From contig NZ_AULX01000012.1 of assembly GCF_000422505.1 (NCBI RefSeq), positions 1 through 64,000 of the forward strand: a DNA stretch of 64,000 bases, written 5' to 3'. Position numbers and translations under genes: made by a program. The DNA is from Paenibacillus pinihumi DSM 23905 = JCM 16419 (GTDB taxonomy: Bacteria > Bacillota > Bacilli > Paenibacillales > Paenibacillaceae). Shown here in pieces: positions 17,128 to 23,441 of this stretch. The first letter of the stretch is position 1; each line of letters starts with the position of its first letter. The notes beneath the pieces are model-generated. The model did no database searches. It worked only from the letters and a program-made list of their open reading frames with translations, and had not been told where the DNA came from.

Positions 17128-17143
17128 ATATTTCTAGAAATAT
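17128..17143. promoter_or_regulatory. 16-bp palindrome between arsR-type and MFS genes
   Basis: ATATTTCTAGAAATAT is a perfect palindrome, 20 bases before the MFS start. It may be an ArsR operator giving the efflux gene its own control. Confidence 0.5.
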
Positions 17144-17163
17144 AAAGGGAGAGAATCAAGGTC

Positions 17164-18360
17164 ATGAGAAACTCATGGAAGATTTATATGCTGGCTGTAA
17201 TCAGCTTTTTGGTTGGAACGTCAGAATTTATCATTGCCGGCATATTAGACATTGTAGCGGCAGATGTTGGGGTGTCCGTAGCTGCCGCAGGTCAGCTCAT
17301 CACGGTATTTTCGCTGGCTTATGCATTCGGTACGCCCGTTCTCATGGCTCTGACGGCCCGGATGGAACGAAGAAAGCTGATGCTGGTCGCTTTGGCTTTA
17401 TTTTTCCTGGGAAATGCGATGGCAGTTTTCACAACAGGCTTTGCAATGTTGCTGGTCTCCAGAATTGTACTGGCATTAAGCACAGGTGTATTCATCGTGG
17501 TCGCGCTCACGGTGGCATCCAAAATCGCCCAGCCGGGCAAGCAAGGGAGTGCGATTGCTACCGTTATTATGGGCTTTAGCGTAGCTCTTATTGTAGGTGT
17601 GCCTATCGGCAGAGTCGTTGCAGGCGCGTATGACTGGAAGCTGACCTTTGCCGGCATAGGCGTTCTGAGTCTTGCAGCGATGCTGCTTATATTATTCACC
17701 ATTCCCAAATCCGCAGCAGAGGCTCCGGTACCTTTGCGGACGCAGCTTGCTCTGCTTAAAAATTCACGCATTGCGGTGGCCTTGTCGGTTACCTTCCTAT
17801 GGATATTGGGCTACTCGATTGTTTATACGTATATTTCGCCTTTCCTGCTGACAGTAACCGGGATGAGCGAACGAATGGTGAGTATCGGCTTATTCGCATT
17901 CGGACTGGCGAGTCTCCTCGGCTCGCAATTGGGCGGTTTTAGTACAGACCGGTGGGGAGCACCCCGTACATTGGTAACCGGATTGCTGCTCCATTCTGCT
18001 ATCTTATTCTTGCTGACGAGCTTTGCCCAGTCATCTTCGATTGTGATGGTGATGCTGATTCTGTGGGCATTCTCGGCTTGGTCGACAGGTCCGACGCAGC
18101 AGGTTAATTTGATAAGCATGGCGCCGGATGCATCGGGCATTATGCTCAGCCTGAACACTTCCATGGTACAGCTGGGAATGGCTGCGGGAGCCGGTATCGG
18201 AGGCATCGTGGTGGAACAGGTCTCGCTGCCTGCAGTTGGTTGGATCGGCGGGGCAGGGGTAGGAGTTGCGGCGCTTACCGTCCTTGTGTCCCTGGGCTTC
18301 GTCCGTTCCCGGACAGAAGTGAAGGTTGCAATAGCGGCAGCAGATAAACAGAACCTGTAA
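17164..18360 (+). CDS. MFS transporter, DHA1 family (PbuE/AraJ-like)
   Basis: A 398-residue major facilitator with about 12 helices. The N-terminus reads VISFLVGTSEFIIAGILDIVAADVGVSVAAAGQLITVFSLAYAFGTPVLMALTARMERRK, with the loop 2-3 motif degenerated to ALTARMERRK as in PbuE and AraJ relatives. Helix 5 carries the antiporter-type GVPIGRVVAGAYDWK. It should be a proton-driven efflux protein; the substrate is not predictable. It is downstream of the ArsR gene and likely co-regulated. Confidence 0.87.
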   Translation: MRNSWKIYMLAVISFLVGTSEFIIAGILDIVAADVGVSVAAAGQLITVFSLAYAFGTPVLMALTARMERRKLMLVALALFFLGNAMAVFTTGFAMLLVSRIVLALSTGVFIVVALTVASKIAQPGKQGSAIATVIMGFSVALIVGVPIGRVVAGAYDWKLTFAGIGVLSLAAMLLILFTIPKSAAEAPVPLRTQLALLKNSRIAVALSVTFLWILGYSIVYTYISPFLLTVTGMSERMVSIGLFAFGLASLLGSQLGGFSTDRWGAPRTLVTGLLLHSAILFLLTSFAQSSSIVMVMLILWAFSAWSTGPTQQVNLISMAPDASGIMLSLNTSMVQLGMAAGAGIGGIVVEQVSLPAVGWIGGAGVGVAALTVLVSLGFVRSRTEVKVAIAAADKQNL

Positions 18361-18433
18361 ATTCTGCTGTACGAGAGTACAGGGCAAGGAACGCACTGAC
18401 CCTAAAGGGAAAAACCAGAAAAAGTTCTGTAAG

Positions 18434-18472
18434 CGGCCTTTCTCCTCATTCCCGGGGAGCGGAGGCCGTTTT
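18434..18472 (+). terminator. Terminator after the DHA1 transporter
   Basis: CGGCCT (18434-18439) pairs with AGGCCG (18463-18468), with inner CTCC/GGAG pairing and TTTT. Confidence 0.65.
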
Positions 18473-18548
18473 GCATAATATTTAAAAGTACCGGTCAGCA
18501 ATATGGACATCGTCAAATAAGCCAGGCTGGGCTTCCATTTAAGCAGAG

Positions 18549-18588
18549 TTGACAATTACACCGTTTTCCTTTATCTTTAAATTAAGAT
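18549..18588 (+). promoter_or_regulatory. Promoter and operator of the MhqR-like marR gene
   Basis: TTGACA (18549-18554), a 17-bp spacer and TATCTT (18572-18577) form the promoter. The inverted repeat ATCTTTAAATTAAGAT (18573-18588) overlaps the -10. The same element, with one central base changed, lies over the promoter of the nitroreductase operon at 19161-19176. Confidence 0.75.
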
Positions 18589-18628
18589 AATTGAAATGCA
18601 GAAATTAAATGCAAAAGAGGTGTTGGGA

Positions 18629-19102
18629 ATGGAGCAATCCACAACCGGAGCACTCGACCTTTTTATTGCTTTATCCAGAGCCAGTCAATGGGTGAATGCC
18701 CATGCGGACCGGGATATTAGAAGCAATGGGCTCAACCGTACCGAGTTTGGGGTACTGGAGCTGTTATATCATAAAGGGCAGCAGCCAATTCAGCAGATTG
18801 GCGGCAAGGTGCTCATGAGCAGCGGCAATATTACCTACGTCGTAGATAAGCTGGAGAAAAAGGAGCTCGTGCGGCGCAAGTCGTGCGCTGAGGACCGCCG
18901 CCTGATCTACGCCGAAGTTACCGAGCAGGGCAAAAAGTTTATCGAGGATGTTTTTCCCGGCCATGCGCTCGTTATTCAACAAGCAGTTTCGGGTCTGACC
19001 GCGGAAGAGCAGCAATTGGCTTCTATTTTGCTCAAGAAGCTGGGAAGATCAGCCCAGGAGAGCTTTAAGCAGCGGAAACGCAGTGGAGATGATCCGGTAT
19101 GA
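18629..19102 (+). CDS. MarR-family regulator, MhqR-like
   Basis: A 157-residue winged helix protein: LNRTEFGVLELLYHKGQQPIQQIGGKVLMSSGNITYVVDKLEKKELV, then the wing residues EDRRLIYAEVTEQG. The ATG at 18629 is preferred because AGAGGTG precedes it; an ATG at 18596 lies without a ribosome site. The next genes are a nitroreductase, a ring-cleavage-type dioxygenase and an esterase, the gene set controlled by MhqR in B. subtilis in response to hydroquinones and catechols. Shared operators before itself and that operon support autoregulation and repression. Confidence 0.87.
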   Translation: MEQSTTGALDLFIALSRASQWVNAHADRDIRSNGLNRTEFGVLELLYHKGQQPIQQIGGKVLMSSGNITYVVDKLEKKELVRRKSCAEDRRLIYAEVTEQGKKFIEDVFPGHALVIQQAVSGLTAEEQQLASILLKKLGRSAQESFKQRKRSGDDPV

Positions 19103-19109
19103 TAGTTGG

Positions 19110-19132
19110 CACCCTCTTTTAAAAAGAGGGTG
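19110..19132 (+). terminator. Hairpin after the marR gene
   Basis: CACCCTCTTTT and AAAAGAGGGTG form an 11-bp stem with almost no loop, eight bases after the stop. There is no T tract, so it may be a pause or mRNA-end hairpin rather than a full terminator. Confidence 0.45.
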
Positions 19133-19141
19133 AATGGGCTA

Positions 19142-19176
19142 TTGCATTTTTAAATATTATATCTTTAATTTAAGAT
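19142..19176 (+). promoter_or_regulatory. Promoter and MhqR-type operator of the nitroreductase operon
   Basis: TTGCAT (19142-19147) and TTTAAT (19164-19169), spaced 16 bp, form a candidate promoter. ATCTTTAATTTAAGAT (19161-19176) overlaps the -10 and matches the site before marR at 15 of 16 positions. It resembles the ATCT-n8-AGAT shape recalled for the B. subtilis MhqR site. Confidence 0.7.
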
Positions 19177-19244
19177 TCTTTAATTTAATAAAAATTCATA
19201 AAAATTAATGATTCATTTTTGAAAATTGAAGGGAGATTATGAAG

Positions 19245-19886
19245 ATGAGCACGCAAATTGAGATGAATTTTGAAAACTTGGTGAAGGAGCGCCGATCCGC
19301 CTCGAAATTTCTCCCGGATGTGGAGATTTCCACGAAAGAATTGGAAGAGATGCTAAGTCTGGTGAAGTTTGCCCCTTCCGCTTTTAACTTGCAGCATTCT
19401 CATTATGTTGTCGTAAAAAACCCGGAAGTGAAGCAGAAGGTGTACGAAGCGTCATTCAAGCAATATAAAGTACAGACTGCTTCCGCAGTGCTGGTCGTAC
19501 TCGGAAATAAAGAGGCATACAAGGACGCCGCCCGGATCAACGAGGGATTGCTGCATCTGGGAGTTTTGAGCAAGCAGGAATATGAATCGACCGTGAGCTC
19601 GGTAGAAAGCTTCTATGAAGGCCGCGGGGATACGTTCATGCGGGAGGAAGCCATTCGAAATGCCAGTTTGTCGGCGATGTTATTCATGCTTATTGCCAAG
19701 GAAAAGGGCTGGGATACATGCCCGATGATCGGGTTTGATCCAGAGGCGCTGAGTTCCGCCTTGAACATTCCGGACAGCTACGTGCCTGTCCTCATGATTA
19801 CGCTTGGCAAAGAAGATACGTCCGGTCAAAGGCCGCGCGGCTACCGCAAGCCGGCGGGCGAATTCGTCAGCTACGATACATTTTAA
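19245..19886 (+). CDS. Nitroreductase-family protein, MhqN-like
   Basis: An FMN-dependent nitroreductase-fold protein of 213 residues. It opens FENLVKERRSASKFLPDVEISTKELEEML and continues VKFAPSAFNLQHSHYVVV; the RRSxxxF and P-S-x-x-N-x-Q signatures bind FMN. AAKEKGWDTCPM-type sequence appears here as AKEKGWDTCPMIGFDPEAL. It probably reduces quinones or nitro compounds. ATG 19245 is 9 bases from AAGGGAG; an ATG at 19239 is closer than ideal. First gene of the mhq-type operon. Confidence 0.88.
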   Translation: MSTQIEMNFENLVKERRSASKFLPDVEISTKELEEMLSLVKFAPSAFNLQHSHYVVVKNPEVKQKVYEASFKQYKVQTASAVLVVLGNKEAYKDAARINEGLLHLGVLSKQEYESTVSSVESFYEGRGDTFMREEAIRNASLSAMLFMLIAKEKGWDTCPMIGFDPEALSSALNIPDSYVPVLMITLGKEDTSGQRPRGYRKPAGEFVSYDTF

Positions 19887-19899
19887 GGAGGGCTTGGAA

Positions 19900-20850
19900 A
19901 TGGCCAAACATACAGCAGGCATTCATCATATTACGGCATTTGTCAGAAGCGCCCAGGCAACAGCAGATTTTTATGCCGGAGTATTGGGGCTTAGGCTGGT
20001 CAAAAAGACGATCAACTTCGATGCCCCTGAAGTTTACCATCTCTACTTTGGCGATGAGATCGGCAGCCCGGGGACGATTATTACCTTCTTTCCGTGGGCA
20101 CACTCCCGCAAGGGCAAAATTGGCGGAGGGCAAGTTGGTGTAACCACCTATGCGGTTCCAGAAGGCGCACTTCCTTTCTGGGCGGAACGGCTTGAACGGC
20201 TGGGCGTTTCTTTCCACAGGACTGAGCGGTTTGGAGAGCAGTATTTGCAACTGGAGGACCGGGACGGTTTGCAGCTTGAGCTGGTGGAGCGTATGGCAGG
20301 GTCATTGAGCAACTGGTCCTTCGGCGGAATTCCCGCGGACAAGGCAATCAAGGGCTTTGGAGGTGCAGTCTTGTATAGTACTTCTCCAAGGGAGACGATG
20401 CGGGTGCTGGAGCAGGTTATGGGTCTAGAAAAGACGGCTGAGGAAGGGGATATCATCCGCTTTAAAGCGACCGGGGATCTGGGCAATTTGATTGATATTA
20501 AAACCAGCCTCCAGTCTTACAGTGCAGGCGGTGCCGGAACCGTGCATCACATTGCATGGCGTGCGCAGGATGATACGGACCATGAAGCGTGGAGACAGCA
20601 TGTACAAGCAAGCGGCCTCCAGCCGACGCCAATTGTGGACCGCCAGTATTTCAATGCCATCTACTTCCGGGAGCCCGGCGGCATTTTGTTCGAGATTGCG
20701 ACTGACCCCCCGGGCTTTGCGAGGGACGAGGAGAAGGATGAACTGGGCAGCAGGCTGATGCTGCCCGAATGGTATGAGCCGCGACGTGCTGAAATTGAGC
20801 GCAATCTGGAGCCCTTTGTGGTTCGTGAGCTGGAGGAGGATAAGAAGTGA
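19900..20850 (+). CDS. Ring-cleaving dioxygenase of the glyoxalase fold, MhqO/MhqE-like
   Basis: A 316-residue two-domain vicinal-oxygen-chelate protein. The first module begins AGIHHITAFVRSAQATADFYAGVLGLRLVKKTINFDAPEVYHLYFGD; the second starts near GAVLYSTSPRETMRVLEQVMGLEK and has GTVHHIAWRAQDD. Metal ligands are likely His9 or 10, the His in GTVHHIAW and the Glu in GGILFEIATDPPGF. Such enzymes in B. subtilis act in hydroquinone resistance. ATG 19900 follows AAGGAGG; upstream codons belong to the nitroreductase. Confidence 0.92.
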   Translation: MAKHTAGIHHITAFVRSAQATADFYAGVLGLRLVKKTINFDAPEVYHLYFGDEIGSPGTIITFFPWAHSRKGKIGGGQVGVTTYAVPEGALPFWAERLERLGVSFHRTERFGEQYLQLEDRDGLQLELVERMAGSLSNWSFGGIPADKAIKGFGGAVLYSTSPRETMRVLEQVMGLEKTAEEGDIIRFKATGDLGNLIDIKTSLQSYSAGGAGTVHHIAWRAQDDTDHEAWRQHVQASGLQPTPIVDRQYFNAIYFREPGGILFEIATDPPGFARDEEKDELGSRLMLPEWYEPRRAEIERNLEPFVVRELEEDKK

Positions 20851-21455
20851 AGCACATTTTCAAACAGGGCCCGGACCCGTCAGCCCCTGTACTGGTGCTG
20901 CTCCATGGCACAGGCGGTACAGAGCGTGATTTGCTCCCGCTAGCAAGCGAGATATCTCCCTCATCCTCCGTGCTGAGCGTACGGGGGAATGTGCTGGAGA
21001 ACGGAATGCCGCGTTTTTTCCGCCGTCTGGCTGAAGGTGTATTCGACATCGGGGATTTGAAGCTGCGTACACAAGAGTTAAAGGAATTTCTGGACTCCGC
21101 GGCTGCTGAATACGGATTGGACCGGAGCCGCTTTGTCGCTGTCGGCTACTCGAATGGGGCCAATATTGCCGGAAGCTTGCTGTTCCATGATGCCGATGCA
21201 CTGAGCGGAGCTATTCTCCACCATCCGATGGTTCCGATACGGGGAATGGAACTGCCGGACTTGGAGGGACTTAAATGCTTCATTGGCGCTGGCACGAATG
21301 ATCCAATCTGCTCCCCCGCTGAAACGAAGGAGTTGACGGAGCTGCTGGAAGGAGCAGGCGCGGCAGTGGAGGTTCACTGGGAAGCAGCGGGACACCGCCT
21401 GACTTCGTCGGAGGTTGCGGCTGCAGCCGCTTGGTTCAACCGTCAGTTTGGTTGA
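20847..21455 (+). CDS. Carboxylesterase/phospholipase family hydrolase, MhqD-like
   Basis: A 202-residue alpha/beta hydrolase. The oxyanion region is VLLHGTGGTERDLLPLA, the nucleophile elbow VGYSNGANIAGS (Ser about residue 95), the acid AGTNDPICS and the histidine AAGHRLT. It starts with GTG overlapping the dioxygenase stop by four bases, after GGAGGAGG, so it is translationally coupled. It matches MhqD of the quinone-response system. The frame continues for 45 codons after the TGA with a zinc-ribbon sequence (see next entry). Confidence 0.9.
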   Translation: MKHIFKQGPDPSAPVLVLLHGTGGTERDLLPLASEISPSSSVLSVRGNVLENGMPRFFRRLAEGVFDIGDLKLRTQELKEFLDSAAAEYGLDRSRFVAVGYSNGANIAGSLLFHDADALSGAILHHPMVPIRGMELPDLEGLKCFIGAGTNDPICSPAETKELTELLEGAGAAVEVHWEAAGHRLTSSEVAAAAAWFNRQFG

Positions 21456-21593
21456 GGGCATGTTTCTTTACCAGCGGGGCGCCGTAGACACAAGGAATGC
21501 CCGGGCTGTGGTGCGAAGCGGCTGCTTCATGCCGGAGAAGTCGCGGAATGCGAGTATTGCGGTCAGAGGCTCAGTCACAGCGGTATTGTCTAA
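21456..21593 (+). pseudogene. Zinc-ribbon coding remnant in frame after the esterase stop
   Basis: Immediately after the esterase TGA (21453-21455), the same frame stays open to a TAA at 21591. It encodes HKECPGCGAKRLLHAGEV, then AECEYCGQRL. The two CxxC pairs, 13 residues apart, make a typical zinc ribbon. There is no start codon before the first cysteine, so this is either the tail of a lost gene or a UGA-readthrough extension. A remnant is more likely. Confidence 0.5.
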
Positions 21594-21621
21594 GCAGGTT
21601 ATAGTTTATATCATTCAACCA

Positions 21622-21655
21622 AAGAAGCTTCTCCATCCGGGAGAGGCTTCTTTTT
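21622..21655 (+). terminator. Terminator of the mhq-type operon
   Basis: AAGAAGCTTCTCC (21622-21634) pairs with GGAGAGGCTTCTT (21640-21652) with one G-T pair, then TTTTT. Confidence 0.85.
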
Positions 21656-21765
21656 GAGCGGTTGGATAATCAACGATGAACGAGGGGCAATGTGTCACTA
21701 CAGGCTGAAATTCCATACTCTGAAGTGTTGCCCAGTCATATGGCGCAACCGAATATAAGCTCGTA

Positions 21766-21817
21766 TTGCGCCCCGTCTTATTATTCGATACACTCATACT
21801 ATCGAAAATGATTCTCA
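21766..21817 (+). promoter_or_regulatory. Promoter with Fur-box-like site
   Basis: TTGCGC (21766-21771) and TACACT (21789-21794) are 17 bp apart. CGAAAATGATTCTCA (21803-21817) matches the 15-base Fur core TGATAATnATTATCA at 11 of 14 fixed positions and covers the start region. This suggests iron-dependent repression of the next gene. Confidence 0.55.
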
Positions 21818-21877
21818 ATATGAATAAACCTCATATTTCAAATAAATAAATCGGGCCAGTTGAAGGGAGAGCATGAA

Positions 21878-22855
21878 GTGGATAAAAGAGAGCAAGCGGA
21901 TGTTTCCGGTTTCCGCAATGACAAGCCGGAACGTGAATATTGTGCGGGCATATCCCAAGCAATGGGTGAAAATCCGGTGGGAACTGCCGGGGTGCAAAGC
22001 CATTATTTGCTCGTGGAGGTGCCGATGCCATGGGCGGATAAAATTACAGAGTCAGGCAAATTCCCGGTTGGCATAAATGATGTGCTTAAGAAATGTATGG
22101 CACAGGGCTTGCAATTCCGCTTTCTGGCTATATGGTCGGAATTCAACAGCCCCCCGCCCGGACATACACGGGTGATCGAATATCGTCAGCCGGCGGGGGA
22201 AATGGTGCCATTCACAAAACGCGAATACCTGGTGCCGACCGAACAAGTAAGTGATCTGGCTGAGACGCTGCTGACCTCAGGCAATGCAGACCGGTTCCGT
22301 TCCTGGCTGCAGCCAGATGAAGGAATCCGGGATATACTGGTCTGCACACATGGAAGTCATGATTTGTGCTGCGGCAAGTATGGGTACCCGATATACCGGG
22401 AATTGGGAGAAGTATATGCGTCATCACCGGACACGAAATTGCGGGCATGGCGGGTCAGTCATATTGGCGGACACCGGTTTGCGCCAACGCTGATCGATTT
22501 CCCGGAGGGGCGCTTCTGGGCGCATGTAACAAGCGAGGCTTTGGATGCTATAGTGAGACGTGAAGGCGCTGCAGCTGATATTATCCGTTATTGCCGGGGT
22601 GTAAGCGGCATTGGACCATTTGCACAAGCCGCAGAGTGTGAGCTGTTTGCAAGCAAGGGCTGGGCATGGCTCCAGTACACCAAAGACATGGTCATCCAGA
22701 GCCAGAGTGATACAGGGGCTTTAATACAGCTCACGTATCAATCACCGGACGGATCGGATTGTGGAACGTCCGAGTTCGAGGTTTATGTTGCAGGCACAGT
22801 CAAGACAGGCGGCTGCGGACATGACAGTGAGGTCAGGCAGTTGGCAGTTCGTTAA
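21878..22855 (+). CDS. Sucrase/ferredoxin-like protein (Suc_Fer-like, thioredoxin-like Fe-S)
   Basis: A 325-residue protein of the PF06999 group. The key motifs are ILVCTHGSHDLCCGKYGYPIY (Cys-x7-Cys-Cys), WRVSHIGGHRFAPTLIDFPEGRFWAH, and a late GDVKTGGCGHD-like region (VKTGGCGHDSE). Relatives bind a 2Fe-2S cluster with a thioredoxin-like fold; some act in siderophore iron release. Start GTG 21878 lies 8 bases after AGGGAG; an ATG at 21873 is in another frame. The Fur-box-like site upstream supports an iron-related role, which is inference. Confidence 0.85.
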   Translation: MDKREQADVSGFRNDKPEREYCAGISQAMGENPVGTAGVQSHYLLVEVPMPWADKITESGKFPVGINDVLKKCMAQGLQFRFLAIWSEFNSPPPGHTRVIEYRQPAGEMVPFTKREYLVPTEQVSDLAETLLTSGNADRFRSWLQPDEGIRDILVCTHGSHDLCCGKYGYPIYRELGEVYASSPDTKLRAWRVSHIGGHRFAPTLIDFPEGRFWAHVTSEALDAIVRREGAAADIIRYCRGVSGIGPFAQAAECELFASKGWAWLQYTKDMVIQSQSDTGALIQLTYQSPDGSDCGTSEFEVYVAGTVKTGGCGHDSEVRQLAVR

Positions 22856-22918
22856 AGGTTAATGGATGGGCGGGCCGTACCTCAAAAATATTTAATTCCA
22901 TAACGTTCGGCAACTGAG

Positions 22919-22968
22919 CCCCCAAACAGCATAGAGCAATCGCTCTGTGGTTTGGGGGTTTTCTTTTT
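22919..22968 (+). terminator. Terminator after the Suc_Fer-like gene
   Basis: CCCCCAAAC (22919-22927) pairs with GTTTGGGGG (22950-22958), with an inner AGAGC/GCTCT stem, followed by TTTTCTTTTTTT. Confidence 0.88.
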
Positions 22969-22984
22969 TTGCCGGAAAAGCTTC

Positions 22985-23040
22985 TTGACACTTATGATTA
23001 CATGTGTAATCATAATAACAAAAGGACTACATATGTAATC
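22985..23040 (+). promoter_or_regulatory. blaI-type promoter with two BlaI/MecI operators
   Basis: TTGACA at 22985-22990 is followed by GATTACATGTGTAATC (22996-23011, perfect palindrome) and a second site ACTACATATGTAATC (23026-23040). Both carry the TACA-n2-TGTA core of BlaI/MecI operators. The first would cover the promoter spacer, the second the transcript start. Confidence 0.78.
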
Positions 23041-23063
23041 AATTTGATGGAGGTAGACGTCTT

Positions 23064-23435
23064 ATGGCTGAAATACCGAATATATCAGACGCTGAATGGG
23101 AGATTATGAAGGTGCTGTGGAGAAAGTCGCCGATCACTGCACAAGAAGTCGTGGACCAGGTGGCAGAGCCGATGAGCTGGAATCCAAAGACCGTAAAGGC
23201 GTTGATCAGCAGACTGGTGAAGAAGCACGCCATCCGTTTTGAAGCAGCAGGCAAGGTCTACTACTATTCTGCTGCTGTGGCTGAGGAGGAATGTGTACGG
23301 GAGGAGCGCAAATCATTCCTCAAGCGGATATACGGCGGAGCCTTGTCGCCAATGCTGGCGCATTTTATCCAAGATGAGAAGCTGAGCCGGGAAGAGATAA
23401 ATGAATTGAAAAAGCTGCTTGAGCAAAAGGAGTAG
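23064..23435 (+). CDS. BlaI/MecI/CopY-family repressor
   Basis: A 123-residue winged helix repressor: ISDAEWEIMKVLWRKSPITAQEVVDQVAEPMSWNPKTVKALISRLVKKHAIRFEA. The C-terminal helices for dimerisation include ALSPMLAHFIQDEKLSREEINELKKLL. The family is inactivated when a BlaR1 partner triggers its cleavage, typically near an N-F bond; the typical site is not obvious here. The start follows GGAGG. Two operators precede it and the metallopeptidase partner starts 6 bases after its stop. Confidence 0.93.
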   Translation: MAEIPNISDAEWEIMKVLWRKSPITAQEVVDQVAEPMSWNPKTVKALISRLVKKHAIRFEAAGKVYYYSAAVAEEECVREERKSFLKRIYGGALSPMLAHFIQDEKLSREEINELKKLLEQKE

Positions 23436-23441
23436 AGGCCG

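Noticed and set aside
21415-21657. An 80-codon plus-strand frame over the end of the esterase and the terminator.
   Set aside because: It overlaps the esterase and runs through the terminator stem. The zinc-ribbon pattern lies in a different frame.
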